Below are positions 1 through 9,329 of a stretch of 64,000 nt of DNA, in pieces. The stretch is from Halomonas sp. (GTDB taxonomy: Bacteria > Pseudomonadota > Gammaproteobacteria > Pseudomonadales > Halomonadaceae). A program made the position numbers and the translations under genes. Position 1 is the stretch's first letter. Each line of letters starts with the position of its first letter. The DNA lies in assembly GCF_011050415.1 (NCBI RefSeq), contig NZ_DRFS01000003.1:124001-188000 (forward strand). Reading direction: 5' to 3'. The notes beneath the pieces were generated by a model, which did no database searches, was not told where the DNA came from, and saw only the letters and a list, made by a program, of their open reading frames with translations.

Positions 1-240
1 GGAAGAGACCACCACGACCCGATGGCCTTCAAGCGCCAGCTGGAGCGCCTGCTCCGCCCGGCGGATCTCTTCGCGGTTGTCCGAGCCGTGGCGGACTAAT
101 CCAGCACGCGGCGCGACCCGATTAACGTAGGGCACGTAGCCCACTACATCGGTGGCTTCCTCCAGCGCCGCGGTTACCTCGGGGGTAATCATGGCTTCTG
201 AGCCCGGCCCCAGGCCGACGATTTTTAGCCAGCCGCTCAT
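1..240 (-). CDS. cobJ: Precorrin-3B C17-methyltransferase, N-terminal part (cut by window edge)
   Basis: The leftward frame starting with ATG at 240 encodes about 80 residues before the left edge. It opens with the glycine-rich tetrapyrrole methylase signature IVGLGPGSE at about residues 6-14. It continues with a VVGYVPYVNRV segment and a VVVVSS strand typical of CobJ/CbiH. The enzyme uses S-adenosylmethionine to methylate C17 of precorrin-3B and contract the ring in the aerobic cobalamin pathway. Its start overlaps the cobI stop as ATGA, so the two genes are probably translationally coupled. The C-terminal part, and any fused domain, lies outside the window. CobI or CobM are less likely because CobI is already present next door and the N-terminal wording fits CobJ better. 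Confidence 0.85.
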   Translation of the reverse strand, partial: MSGWLKIVGLGPGSEAMITPEVTAALEEATDVVGYVPYVNRVAPRAGLVRHGSDNREEIRRAEQALQLALEGHRVVVVSS

Positions 241-962
241 GGCCGCCTCCCGTTGCCATGGATCAGCACAATCGAGAAGTACGGCACGCTCTCGCCAACG
301 TCGCTTAATGGAAGCACTCTTTGTTGCGTCATGGCGGCGTATTCGATCAGCCATGCCTCGCCTTCACGACCAGCATGAGTCAGCGCTCGGCGAAGTTTGG
401 CCAGGTTGCGGCCTATCTTCATCACTACCAGCGCATCGGTCTGGGCAATGCGTTCGGCCAAAGCCTCTTCCGGTAGCGTGGCCATCAGCACCGTCATAAT
501 GTCATCGCCCCAGGTAATGGGCTGCCCAGTGGCTGTCCACGCCGCCGACATGCCGGTAATCCCAGGCACTACCGAGACTGGCACACGGTTTAGCAGCCGC
601 GTATAGAGGTGCATAAAGGAGCCGTAGAAGAACGGATCGCCTTCACACAGCACCACCACATCGCACCCGGCCTCCGCCATCTCGATTAGCTGGGCTACGC
701 TGCGTTCATAAAAAGCCGACAGCAGCTCGTTGTAGCGCGGGTCGTCGAAGGGAATTTCCGTGGTGACCGGGTACTCCATGGGCAGCTCGGTTGCGCCGGG
801 CGGGATCATGCCCTCCACGATGGTGCGGGCATGGCCGCAGCGGCCCTTTTTACGGAAATACGCCACGTGGGTCGCCCCGCGTATCAAGCGGTCTGCGCGC
901 ACGCTCATCAAGTCCTGGCTGCCTGGCCCAAGGCCAACGCCGACTACCGTTCCCTGGTTCAT
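237..962 (-). CDS. cobI: Precorrin-2 C20-methyltransferase CobI
   Basis: The 241-residue product is a tetrapyrrole (corrin/porphyrin) methylase that converts precorrin-2 to precorrin-3A with S-adenosylmethionine. The N-terminal loop GLGPG lies at residues 10-14 and the second SAM-binding signature, LCEGDPFFYGSF, at residues 105-116; the latter is characteristic of CobI/CbiL. Length matches the family. The start overlaps the cobH stop (ATGA at 959-962) and the stop overlaps the cobJ start, placing it in a tight cobH-cobI-cobJ unit. Confidence 0.95.
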   Translation of the reverse strand: MNQGTVVGVGLGPGSQDLMSVRADRLIRGATHVAYFRKKGRCGHARTIVEGMIPPGATELPMEYPVTTEIPFDDPRYNELLSAFYERSVAQLIEMAEAGCDVVVLCEGDPFFYGSFMHLYTRLLNRVPVSVVPGITGMSAAWTATGQPITWGDDIMTVLMATLPEEALAERIAQTDALVVMKIGRNLAKLRRALTHAGREGEAWLIEYAAMTQQRVLPLSDVGESVPYFSIVLIHGNGRRP

Positions 963-1588
963 TCGATGCGATCCGCCATGGCGTTGATGGCCGCCACCGT
1001 CACGGCACTGCCACCCAAACGCCCGCGGACGATGCAGCTGGGCAGTGCCGGGTTAGCCAACAGCGCCTCCTTGGATTCCGCCGCGCCGACAAAGCCTACC
1101 GGGCAGCCGATAATCGCCGCCGGGCGCGGGCACGCCGGGTCTTCGAGCATATTGAGCAGGTGAAACAGCGCGGTGGGCGCATTGCCAATGGCGACCACGG
1201 CGCCTTCCAGGTGCGGCCGCCACAGTTCCAGCGCCGCCGCCGAGCGGGTGTTGGCCATTTCCTGGGCGAGGCCGGGCGTGCGTTCATCGTTAAGGGTGCA
1301 GATGACTTGGTTATCCGCGGGCAGCCGCTTGCGGGTGATGCCTTCCGAGACCATGCGGGCATCGCAGAGAATCGGTGCGCCCTGCTCTAACGCGGCACGG
1401 GCCTTATTGACCACATCGTTTTGAAAATGAATATGCGCAGCCAATTCCACCAGGCCAGCAGCGTGAATCATGCGTACTGCAACGGTTTCTTCTTCCGCTG
1501 AAAAGCGGCCAAGCTCGGCTTCGCTGCGGATAATCGCAAAAGACTGCAGGTAAATCGCCGGGCCGTGTGTTTCGTACTTATAGGGCAC
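959..1588 (-). CDS. cobH: Precorrin-8X methylmutase CobH
   Basis: The 209-residue product matches CobH/CbiC, which moves a methyl group from C11 to C12 of precorrin-8X to give hydrogenobyrinic acid. The proposed catalytic histidine is in the segment MIHAAG near residue 42. The conserved LCDARMVSEGI, IGNAPTALFHL and GCPVGFVGAAESKE segments are present in family order. The gene follows a 246-bp gap after cobG that contains an inverted-repeat element, so it may depend on read-through or on its own promoter. It overlaps cobI by four bases. Confidence 0.95.
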   Translation of the reverse strand: MPYKYETHGPAIYLQSFAIIRSEAELGRFSAEEETVAVRMIHAAGLVELAAHIHFQNDVVNKARAALEQGAPILCDARMVSEGITRKRLPADNQVICTLNDERTPGLAQEMANTRSAAALELWRPHLEGAVVAIGNAPTALFHLLNMLEDPACPRPAAIIGCPVGFVGAAESKEALLANPALPSCIVRGRLGGSAVTVAAINAMADRIE

Positions 1589-1638
1589 CCAAACTCTCCA
1601 AATAAACTAATTCGCAGTTGCTGGTCTGCAAGGCCTAC

Positions 1639-1789
1639 GTGCCAGGACAGGTTTCCGCGAGGGCGCTGTGAACCCATCCTTGGGCGCTACTTTTTCGACA
1701 TCTGACCGCCATGGATGGCGGAAATGCCGGAAATGTCGGGAACATTTTCCGGCCTGTCGAAAGACCCTCGCTACAACCTGCCCTGGCAC
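1639..1789. repeat. 151-bp element with 15-bp terminal inverted repeats (MITE/REPIN-like)
   Basis: The element begins GTGCCAGGACAGGTT and ends AACCTGCCCTGGCAC, so its ends are inverted repeats with one mismatch. Inside are nested hairpins: CCGCCAT/ATGGCGG at about 1709-1724, and an arm pair around CCGGAAATG/CATTTTCCGG at about 1727-1752. Two short open frames cross it but have no support. It sits between cobG and cobH in an otherwise compact operon. I recall similar sequence as a common intergenic repeat in Halomonas, which is memory and not a search result. No second copy was seen in this window. No cobalamin riboswitch motif is present here. Confidence 0.75.
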
Positions 1790-1834
1790 TCAGCTATCCA
1801 GCATATAAGCCACTATTTTTTAATCTCGATAAAC

Positions 1835-3004
1835 CTAACGGCTTTCGCCGAGCTTTCTAATAACATCCAACGCCTCACTCTCAGTGAGGCCTGATTTAAC
1901 CGGTGTGCTATCGGCGCGGCCATTGATTATCACGTCAAAGCGACCATCGCGGCCGGTAAGACACAGCGCTGCCGGTCGTTGACGGGCGCAGCCTTTGGCA
2001 CAGCCGGATATATGTACGCTTGTTTCCACCCAGCCGCTTAGCTTCCCGGCAAGCGGCTGGGTGGCGACACTCGCCTGTTCGCAGTAGGGTGCGCCGGGGC
2101 AGGCGTCCATCGCTAGGCGCGGGTCGCTATTATGCCGGATTAAGCCATCAACCGCGGGTAGTGTATCGCAATCCTTCAACAACAGGCGCCGCCAGGGGGT
2201 GACCTGCACAGCACTGATACTTGTTTGCGAGCCACTTGCCGGAAAGACCGCCTCGCGCAGCGTATCAGCCGCTACCCGGCCAAAAGGCAGGCCAACCACC
2301 ATGCCTTCGCTATGTTCGCCCAGCGCCAGCTTCTCGCCATGGGAGGGGGCGGTATCAGCCGGCGCCCAATCGGGCAGTGGCGCTTTATGCCGACGCATAC
2401 GGCCTGACTCCCAGCCGCCGCTGTCTACAAACCAGTGGGTTAAACGTACTAGTTGCTCAACGGCGGCATCGGTATCGCTCACCGCCGTGCCTTGCGCGTA
2501 GCCATCAGCGCGTACCAGCAAGCCGCCTTCCGTTGAGCGCTCGATACGAAAATCAGCGGCGCTGTCGCCAAGCACCGGCGCTTTTCCCGCATCGATGGCG
2601 ATGCCTACCTTGCCGGGCATGGCGGCTAATTCGCTACCCCGCGCCTGCAACAAGCGGGCAATGGTATGGGTGTCATCGCCCTTTTGCCAGGCGGGTGCCA
2701 GCATCATTTGTGGCTGCCGTTCTGCTTCCGGGTCGTCGCTCACCAGTTGATGCTCGACCAGAAACGCCATCAGCGGCGGCCAGCTTGCGTCGGTTACTCC
2801 ACGCAGCTGCAGGTTGGCTCGGCTGGTCAGCTCGATCAAACCGCTGCCGAAGGTCTCGGTGGCTTCGCATAGTGCCAGCATCTGCTCGCGGGAAAGCTCG
2901 CCTAGCGGTGGGCGCACGCGTACCAGCAGGCCATCGCCGGTGGCCATGGGTCGCCACGCGCCAGGGCACCAGCCTTTAATGCGCGGGCTGGGCGGCATGA
3001 CCAT
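1835..3004 (-). CDS. cobG: Precorrin-3B synthase CobG (siroheme/4Fe-4S reductase family)
   Basis: The product of about 389 residues resembles CobG, the monooxygenase-like enzyme that uses molecular oxygen to make precorrin-3B. This marks the pathway as the aerobic one. The ferredoxin-like half-domain begins GDGLLVRVRPP and contains the TSRANLQLRG segment of nitrite/sulfite reductase relatives. Near the C-terminus are the cluster cysteines CPGAPYC and CAKGC. The open frame reaches back to 3100, but that part lies in the reverse frame of cobN. I chose ATG 3004 (AAAGAGA upstream); ATG 2998 is an alternative. Either overlaps the cobN end by 20-30 bases. Confidence 0.9.
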   Translation of the reverse strand: MVMPPSPRIKGWCPGAWRPMATGDGLLVRVRPPLGELSREQMLALCEATETFGSGLIELTSRANLQLRGVTDASWPPLMAFLVEHQLVSDDPEAERQPQMMLAPAWQKGDDTHTIARLLQARGSELAAMPGKVGIAIDAGKAPVLGDSAADFRIERSTEGGLLVRADGYAQGTAVSDTDAAVEQLVRLTHWFVDSGGWESGRMRRHKAPLPDWAPADTAPSHGEKLALGEHSEGMVVGLPFGRVAADTLREAVFPASGSQTSISAVQVTPWRRLLLKDCDTLPAVDGLIRHNSDPRLAMDACPGAPYCEQASVATQPLAGKLSGWVETSVHISGCAKGCARQRPAALCLTGRDGRFDVIINGRADSTPVKSGLTESEALDVIRKLGESR

Positions 3005-6000
3005 GGGTCTCTTTGGCTTCATCCATTTCCAGCAGCAGATCCTGAAGCGCCTCACCGTGCTCGCCGGGGGCTTGCCACATGCCCCGCTGGGCGGCTTCAA
3101 GTAATCGCTCGGCCATCTCTTCCAGGGCGGCCGGGTTGTGCTCGCGCAGAAACTGCTGGTTGGCCTTATCGAGCACCAGGGCGTCGCTCACCTGAGCATA
3201 CTGGTAGTCGGCAATCAGGTCGGTGGTGGCGTCGTAGGCAAACAGGTAGTCCACCGTTGCGGCCATCTCAAAGGCGCCTTTGTAGCCGTGCTCGCGCATG
3301 GCGTTGATCCATTTGGGGTTCAACACGCGGGAGCGAATCACCTTCGCCAATTCTTCTTTCAGGGTGCGAATCTTGGGCATCGCGGGGTTGGCGTGGTCGG
3401 CGTGGTAAATCTCCGGTGCCTTCCCGCTTAGCGAGCGAGTGGCGTTGGCCATGCCGCCCTGGAAGGCGTAGTAGCTGTTGGAATCGAGGATATCGTGCTC
3501 GCGGTTATCCTGGTTTTGCATCACCGCATCCAGCCCCTGAAGCTGCTGCTCGAAGGCGCCGCGTGCGGCCTTGCCCGACTCCTTAAATTGGCCGTAGGCG
3601 TAGGCGCCTGTCTCCATGTAGGCCTCGGCCAAATCGTCGGCGCTGTCCCAGGAACGGTTTTCAATCAGCCGGTTTAAGCCCGCGCCATACTCGCCGGGCT
3701 TGCTGCCAAAGATACGGTAGCTCGCCTCTTGGGCGGCCATCTCCGGGCTTAACCCCTGGTTTTCCAGTTCCTGCTGGCGGGCAAGCACCGCCTCACGAAT
3801 GGTGTTGCTGTTGCCCGGTTCTTCATAGCGCGCCACCGCCTGCACGGCGGCATCAAACAGGCGAATCACGTTGGGGAAGGCGTCGCGAAAGAACCCGGAA
3901 ACTCGCAGCGTGACATCGACCCGTGGGCGATTGAGCAGCATCGAGGGAATGACTTCAAAGTCGCTCACCCGTTGGGAACCCAGCGACCAGATGGGCCGCA
4001 CGCCCATCAGCGCGAAGGCCTGGGCGATGTCATCGCCGCCGGTGCGCATGGTGGCGGTGCCCCAGATGGATAGCCCCAACCGCCTCGGGTAGTCGCCGTG
4101 ATCCTGCAGGTAGCGCTCGACAAACGCCTGGGCGGATTTTTCGCCCAGCGTCCAGGCAGCGGGCGATGGAATCGAGCGGTTATCGACGCTAAAAAAGTTG
4201 CGCCCGGTAGGCAGCGTATCCAGCCGCCCTCGGCTGGGCGCACCGCTGGGCCCGGCGGGCACGAAGATGCCTCCGAGGCCGTCGAGCAGCGACTGAATCT
4301 CCATCTTCACGCCGCGCTGCATGGTGACCCACAGCTGGTCGCGGGCGTAGCGCAGCTGCGCTGCCGTAGCGGGGTAGTCTTGAGCCAGGTCATCCAGGCA
4401 GCCGTCTGCCAAGACGTAGTCGGCCACCCAGCGCTCAGCCAGTAGTTCCAGGCGTTCGCGGGCATCCGCCCCGGTGCGCCAGGGGGTATCGAGCTGCTGG
4501 CTTAAAATGGCCGGCTCAGGCCCCTGCCAGGGCTCGTTGTCCGTGGCTAATGGATCAAAATCCAACCCCAAATCGCTGGACAGGTTGTGCAGCAGGCCGC
4601 GGCTTGCCACCGCTTCGCCACGGGGTAGTCGCAACAGTGCCACCAAGGTACCTGCTCGCTTCTCTTCAGGCGGCAGCGTGCCGAGTATGTGTAGGCCGTG
4701 ACGGATCTGCGATTCCTTGATGTCGCAGAGGAAGGTATCCAGCTCGTTGAGAATCTCGGCGTCATCAACAGCGTGGGCCAGTTCCTGGTCGATACCGGTA
4801 TCACGCAGGTGGGCGAGAATCTGGCTGCGAATCAGCGCTTCCCGGCGGGGATCCATATCCAGCGCTTGATAATATTCGTCGGTGAGCGCTTCAAGCTCGG
4901 CCATGGGGCCGTAGAGTTCGGCCCGCGCCAGCGGCGGCATCAGGTGGTCGATAATCACCGCCTGACTGCGGCGCTTGGCCTGGGCGCCCTCGCCGGGGTC
5001 GTTGACGATAAACGGATAAAAGTGCGGCAGTGGCCCCAGAGCAATATCCGGCCAGCAGTCGGCGCTTAGCGCGATGCTTTTGCCCGGCAGCCACTCCAGG
5101 TTGCCGTGCTTACCCACGTGGATAACCGCATCGACCTGGTAGTGCTCACGCAGCCAAAAATAAAACGCCAGATAGCTGTGCGGCGGCGCCAGCTCCATAT
5201 CGTGGTAGGACTGGGTGAGATCGTCGATAAAGTCGCGCTCTGGCTGGATACCCACAAAGGTTTCGCCTAACCGAATACCGGCGATCATCAAGCGCCCCTG
5301 GCGGCACTTGGGGTCTTCATGAGGCGCGCCCCAGCGCGTCCATACGGTTTCCTGCAGCTCGCTGGGCAGGGTTTGAAACCAGGCCAGATAGTCCTCAACG
5401 CTGATGCTCTGCCAGCAGGCGCGCTGGTCGAGGCTGCCATGATCGTTGGTCACCGCGCCCTGAAGCTGGCGGATCAACGCATCGCCATTTTCCGGCAGTT
5501 CGCTGAGCGGGTAACCCGCCTCTTTCAGGGCGCTTAGAATCTGCAGCGTCGACGCGGGGGTATCCAGCCCGACCCCGTTACCGATCCGGCCATCGCGATT
5601 GGGGTAGTTGGCCATGATCAGCGCGACACGCTTCTGCTCGTTGGGGGTCAGCCGCAGCGAACAAATGCGCCGTGCCAGCTCGGCCACAAAGGCGGCCCGC
5701 TCCGGGTGGATCACGTGGTGGGTCACCGCCAGCTGGCAGCGCGGGTTGTAGTGGGCTTCGGCTTTAAAGCCCACCGCCCGGGTGATGATGCGCCCGTCCA
5801 TCTCGGGGAGCACCACCTGCATCGCCACATCACGGCTATGCAACCCGGCGGCCATGCCCTGCCAATCTTCGGTGGTGCTGCTGGCAAGGATCGCCTGGAG
5901 CACCACGGGCCTCCCAACAAACAGGCTATTTTGCAGGTCAGAAGCAGGCGTATCGCCCAAAGCATCCAACCCATCGGCATTACGATTGACCGCAAAGCTG

Positions 6001-6839
6001 GTGGTGTTAATCACCAGCATGGCGCCGGTCTGCTCAATCAGATGATTAATAAAATCGATGCAGGGCCCCTCTTTTAAGGAGGCCACCGCCACCGCCAAAG
6101 GCTCCAGCCCCTGGTCTTTTAGCGCCGCTATCATTCCGTCGGGCACGGCAGTATTCGCCCCCTGCAGATGGCTGCGATAAAACAGCAGCAGGCATACCGG
6201 CCGCCCCGGCACTTGACGATCACGCCACTCGCTTAGGCTTGAAGCCTGCTGATCTTGCGGCGCATAAATCACCGCTGGCGGAATCACCTTGGGCTCCTGC
6301 CAGTCGCTCAGGTGACTAGCTACACACTCGCTGGCCATACTCTCGCCAGTCATATACTGGCTGGCAACAAACCGCAGCAGCTGCTCGGCGTTATCAGTAC
6401 CACCCTCACGCAGATAGCGCCACACCCGGTAGGCATCATCAAAGGCAATGGTGGAGTCTTCCAGCAGGGCATCATCCGGGACGTCGCAGCCCGGCACCAG
6501 AATCAGCTGGCGACCGGGTTTGGCTGCCGCCCAGGCAAGCAGCCGCTCGTGGCCATAGGGCCAGTAGGCCTTGCCGCCCAGCAGCGAAACTATCACCAGC
6601 TGAGCTTTTTCCAGCACCCGATCTTCGTAAAGATCATAGGCGGCGGGCTTGACCAGATTCATCCAGTTGGCCAGCCGCACCGAGGGGTACGACTCGCCCA
6701 GGCGATCAACCGCCTGGGCCAACGCCGAAAGATTGCTATCGGCGGCGGAGAGTATCACGACCTCGGCGGGGCTCTGCTGTAGATCGATGATGCCTTCATC
6801 ATCGACAAAGCCCCCCGGCTTAGCGGCGAATAAGTGCAT
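2976..6839 (-). CDS. cobN: Cobaltochelatase large subunit CobN
   Basis: The 1287-residue protein matches CobN/BchH-type chelatase subunits in length and order. The family signature HVGKHGNLEWLPGK is at about residues 573-586. It binds hydrogenobyrinic acid a,c-diamide and cobalt, and an AAA+ partner drives insertion. That partner is probably the ChlI/ChlD fusion at the head of this operon, as no CobS/CobT pair is present. The start overlaps the cobW stop by one base (TAATG), indicating coupling. No truncation or frameshift was seen. Confidence 0.95.
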   Translation of the reverse strand: MHLFAAKPGGFVDDEGIIDLQQSPAEVVILSAADSNLSALAQAVDRLGESYPSVRLANWMNLVKPAAYDLYEDRVLEKAQLVIVSLLGGKAYWPYGHERLLAWAAAKPGRQLILVPGCDVPDDALLEDSTIAFDDAYRVWRYLREGGTDNAEQLLRFVASQYMTGESMASECVASHLSDWQEPKVIPPAVIYAPQDQQASSLSEWRDRQVPGRPVCLLLFYRSHLQGANTAVPDGMIAALKDQGLEPLAVAVASLKEGPCIDFINHLIEQTGAMLVINTTSFAVNRNADGLDALGDTPASDLQNSLFVGRPVVLQAILASSTTEDWQGMAAGLHSRDVAMQVVLPEMDGRIITRAVGFKAEAHYNPRCQLAVTHHVIHPERAAFVAELARRICSLRLTPNEQKRVALIMANYPNRDGRIGNGVGLDTPASTLQILSALKEAGYPLSELPENGDALIRQLQGAVTNDHGSLDQRACWQSISVEDYLAWFQTLPSELQETVWTRWGAPHEDPKCRQGRLMIAGIRLGETFVGIQPERDFIDDLTQSYHDMELAPPHSYLAFYFWLREHYQVDAVIHVGKHGNLEWLPGKSIALSADCWPDIALGPLPHFYPFIVNDPGEGAQAKRRSQAVIIDHLMPPLARAELYGPMAELEALTDEYYQALDMDPRREALIRSQILAHLRDTGIDQELAHAVDDAEILNELDTFLCDIKESQIRHGLHILGTLPPEEKRAGTLVALLRLPRGEAVASRGLLHNLSSDLGLDFDPLATDNEPWQGPEPAILSQQLDTPWRTGADARERLELLAERWVADYVLADGCLDDLAQDYPATAAQLRYARDQLWVTMQRGVKMEIQSLLDGLGGIFVPAGPSGAPSRGRLDTLPTGRNFFSVDNRSIPSPAAWTLGEKSAQAFVERYLQDHGDYPRRLGLSIWGTATMRTGGDDIAQAFALMGVRPIWSLGSQRVSDFEVIPSMLLNRPRVDVTLRVSGFFRDAFPNVIRLFDAAVQAVARYEEPGNSNTIREAVLARQQELENQGLSPEMAAQEASYRIFGSKPGEYGAGLNRLIENRSWDSADDLAEAYMETGAYAYGQFKESGKAARGAFEQQLQGLDAVMQNQDNREHDILDSNSYYAFQGGMANATRSLSGKAPEIYHADHANPAMPKIRTLKEELAKVIRSRVLNPKWINAMREHGYKGAFEMAATVDYLFAYDATTDLIADYQYAQVSDALVLDKANQQFLREHNPAALEEMAERLLEAAQRGMWQAPGEHGEALQDLLLEMDEAKETHGHAAQPAH

Positions 6840-7972
6840 TAGCTAGCCGTTTGAGAAGACGTTTGAACCTCTGTGTCAGCTAGCGCTTCGCGCAGCGCTG
6901 GAATATCCAGGTCTTTACCAATAATCACCAGCTGGGTTTGGCGGAGTTCGTCCTGAGCCCAAAGCCGGTCGAAGTAGCCTTCCAGGCGCTCGCCCACCGC
7001 CTGAATAACCCGGCGCATCGGTTTACCGGGAATCGCCGCAAAGCCCTTGGCACGATAGATCTCGTGGTCTATCAGCAGTTGCTGCAGCTTGCTGGCCAGA
7101 GCATCGCCATCCACTTCGCCCAGGGTAATCACGCAGGAATCAAAGTTATCGTGGGCGTGGTCGTGGTGAGCGCCTTCGGCGTGGTGCTTATCGTGGTGAT
7201 TGGTGATGCTATCAATGTTCTCTTCGCTGGCCGCGCCAATACCCATCAGTGCTTCCAATTGGGCGGTATCGCCGGTCACTGTCTGATCGATAAACAGCGT
7301 TTTCACCGACGCACTCACCCGCGCCTGAATCACCGCTTCCACCCGGGTGCGCTCTTCCGGGCTAAGCAGGTCTGCCTTGCTCACCAGTACCAGATCCGCT
7401 GCGCTGAGCTGATCATCGAGCAGTTCGCGCAGGCTGGGGTCGTGATCGAGGCTTTCATCGGCGCGGCGCTGGGCTTCGACCTTATCCACGTCGCTGGCAT
7501 AGCGGCCAGCGGCCACGGCGGGACCATCGATCACGGTAATAATCGCATCCACGGTGCAGTGCTGGCGCACATCGGGCCAGTTGAACGCCTGCACCAGGGG
7601 TTTAGGCAGCGCCAGGCCGCTGGTTTCGATCAGGATATGGTCGATATCATTACGCCGGGCGACCAGCTTTTTCATTACCGGTAAAAATTCTTCTTCCACC
7701 GTGCAGCAGATACAGCCATTGGCCAGCTCATAGATGCTGCCATCTTCACCGTCTAGCTGCCCGCCTTCGCTACCCTCTTCACACCCCAGCGCGCAGCTGC
7801 GCAGCAGGCTGGAGTCGATATCCTGCTCGCCGAACTCATTAACGATCACGGCGATCCGCTTGCCGGTGACTTGGCGCAGAATATTGGCCAACAGCGTGGT
7901 TTTGCCGCTGCCGAGAAAACCGGTCACGACCGTGGCAGGAATCTTATTCAGCTGTACGTTATTGGGCTGCAT
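6839..7972 (-). CDS. cobW: CobW-family GTPase, cobalt chaperone candidate
   Basis: The 377-residue product is a G3E-family P-loop GTPase. Walker A GFLGSGKTT is at residues 18-26, the metal-binding CxCC motif (GCICCT) at 87-91, and the base-specificity motif SKAD at 198-201. A histidine-rich stretch at about 259-274 is a likely metal-binding linker before the CobW C-terminal domain. Family members are thought to deliver metal to a target, here presumably cobalt to CobN. The gene overlaps cobB by 14 bases and abuts cobN. Zinc chaperones of the same family look similar, so the assignment rests largely on operon context. Confidence 0.92.
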   Translation of the reverse strand: MQPNNVQLNKIPATVVTGFLGSGKTTLLANILRQVTGKRIAVIVNEFGEQDIDSSLLRSCALGCEEGSEGGQLDGEDGSIYELANGCICCTVEEEFLPVMKKLVARRNDIDHILIETSGLALPKPLVQAFNWPDVRQHCTVDAIITVIDGPAVAAGRYASDVDKVEAQRRADESLDHDPSLRELLDDQLSAADLVLVSKADLLSPEERTRVEAVIQARVSASVKTLFIDQTVTGDTAQLEALMGIGAASEENIDSITNHHDKHHAEGAHHDHAHDNFDSCVITLGEVDGDALASKLQQLLIDHEIYRAKGFAAIPGKPMRRVIQAVGERLEGYFDRLWAQDELRQTQLVIIGKDLDIPALREALADTEVQTSSQTAS

Positions 7973-9329
7973 GGGTAAATGCCTCGCTGTGTTGCGGTTC
8001 GCAGTACGCCGGGCTGACAGAAAAGAGCCTTGCCACAGCGTCGGGATTATTAGGGAAAAACAGATGTAAATAGGTTGCCGTCAGGCGCTTTTGACGGTAA
8101 ATCGCCTCCCCCGGCGCGGGGTGGCGCTGGCGGCGGCCGTGAGCAATCGGCTCGGGGGTGCCTTCCGCCATGGAGCGATGATGCGCATGGCCGCGAACCG
8201 GGCCTTCCGGCAGCTCGGCGGTTTGCATCCCCTGGCAGCCTCGCCGCCCGCGCATGGCACCCTGCCCAGGCAGCAGGCCCAGCATGGTATGGGCAATATC
8301 GTCGTAGTCGGTCAGGGTTTCCAGGCAGTACAGCAGCCCGCCACACTCGGCCAGAATGGGCTTGTCGGCGCGGTAAAAAGCCTCAATGGCCGAACGCATG
8401 GCGCCGTTATCCGCAAGCGTTTGAGCGTGAAGCTCCGGGTAGCCGCCGGGCAGCCAGAGGGCGTCGCATTCGGGCAGGTGGCTATCCGTTAGCGGAGAGA
8501 AGAAACGTAGCGTCGCGCCCATCTGCTCTAACAGATCCAAATTGGCTTGATAGATAAAGCTAAAGGCGGCGTCCCGAGCCACGCCAATGGTGTGGCCTTT
8601 GAGCAAAGGCTTAACGACCACAAGCTGTTCCTGGGGGGCGGTAAAGGTCACTGGTGGCAGTGCTGCAAGCGCTTCCAGCAACCCAGCCGCTTCCAACGCT
8701 TTAGCAGCCGCCTCAAAGCGGGCTTCCAAATCCTCGCGAATTTCCGCCGCCTGCACCAGCCCCAAGTGGCGCTCAGGGAGCGACAAAGCAGGATCGCGAG
8801 GCACAGCAGCCAGCAATGGAATCGTCACTGGCAGCGCGTCTTCGATCAGCTCACGGTGGCGCGCCGAGCCGCAGGCGTTGGCGATCAACCCGGCGATATG
8901 GATATCGTCACGAAAGCTGGCCAATCCAGAGACCAGCGCGGCGGCGGTCTGGGCCATGCCTTTTACATCCATGATGATCGCCATGGGAATATCGAACAGG
9001 GCCGCCAGATCGGCACTTGAGGGCTCGCCATCAAACAGCCCCATGGCGCCTTCCACCAGGATCAAGTCTGCTTCACAGGCGGCGTCATAAAAGCGCTGGC
9101 GGCAGTAGGCCTCGCCTGCCATCCATAGATCCAACTGATCCACCGGCTGGCCGGAGGCCTGGGCCAATATCTGCGGATCCAGGTAGTCCGGGCCGGTCTT
9201 GAACACCCGCACCACCTTGCCCTGGTTGCGCAGCAGGCGAGCCAGGCCCGCCGTGACGGTGGTTTTGCCCTGGCCTGAGGCCGGGGCGGCGATAAACAGC
9301 GCGGGGCAGCGAGCGGTTGGCGTCGTCAT
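7959..9329 (-). CDS. cobB: Hydrogenobyrinic acid a,c-diamide synthase CobB
   Basis: The 456-residue product has the two-domain layout of CobB/CbiA. An N-terminal P-loop ATPase carries APASGQGKTT at residues 15-24, and a C-terminal class I glutamine amidotransferase domain carries the nucleophile Cys329 in ECGGLLY. It amidates the a and c carboxylates using glutamine and ATP, which makes the substrate for CobN. The ATG at 9329 overlaps the last base of cobO. CobQ/CbiP has the same architecture, but the segment KTGPDYLDP and the position beside cobO favour CobB. Confidence 0.94.
   Translation of the reverse strand: MTTPTARCPALFIAAPASGQGKTTVTAGLARLLRNQGKVVRVFKTGPDYLDPQILAQASGQPVDQLDLWMAGEAYCRQRFYDAACEADLILVEGAMGLFDGEPSSADLAALFDIPMAIIMDVKGMAQTAAALVSGLASFRDDIHIAGLIANACGSARHRELIEDALPVTIPLLAAVPRDPALSLPERHLGLVQAAEIREDLEARFEAAAKALEAAGLLEALAALPPVTFTAPQEQLVVVKPLLKGHTIGVARDAAFSFIYQANLDLLEQMGATLRFFSPLTDSHLPECDALWLPGGYPELHAQTLADNGAMRSAIEAFYRADKPILAECGGLLYCLETLTDYDDIAHTMLGLLPGQGAMRGRRGCQGMQTAELPEGPVRGHAHHRSMAEGTPEPIAHGRRQRHPAPGEAIYRQKRLTATYLHLFFPNNPDAVARLFSVSPAYCEPQHSEAFTHAAQ

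Noticed and set aside
1607..1789. 60-residue leftward open frame in the cobG-cobH gap
   Set aside because: It coincides with the inverted-repeat element and shows no protein-like features or start signal.
1589..1834. Possible cobalamin riboswitch between cobG and cobH
   Set aside because: No B12 box or GCCACTG box on either strand; the structure there is explained by the inverted-repeat element.
2221..2979. 252-residue rightward open frame
   Set aside because: It is antisense to cobG, arginine-rich and without a ribosome binding site; it is a GC-driven shadow.
6938..7684. 248-residue rightward open frame
   Set aside because: It mirrors cobW on the opposite strand and has no recognisable domain.
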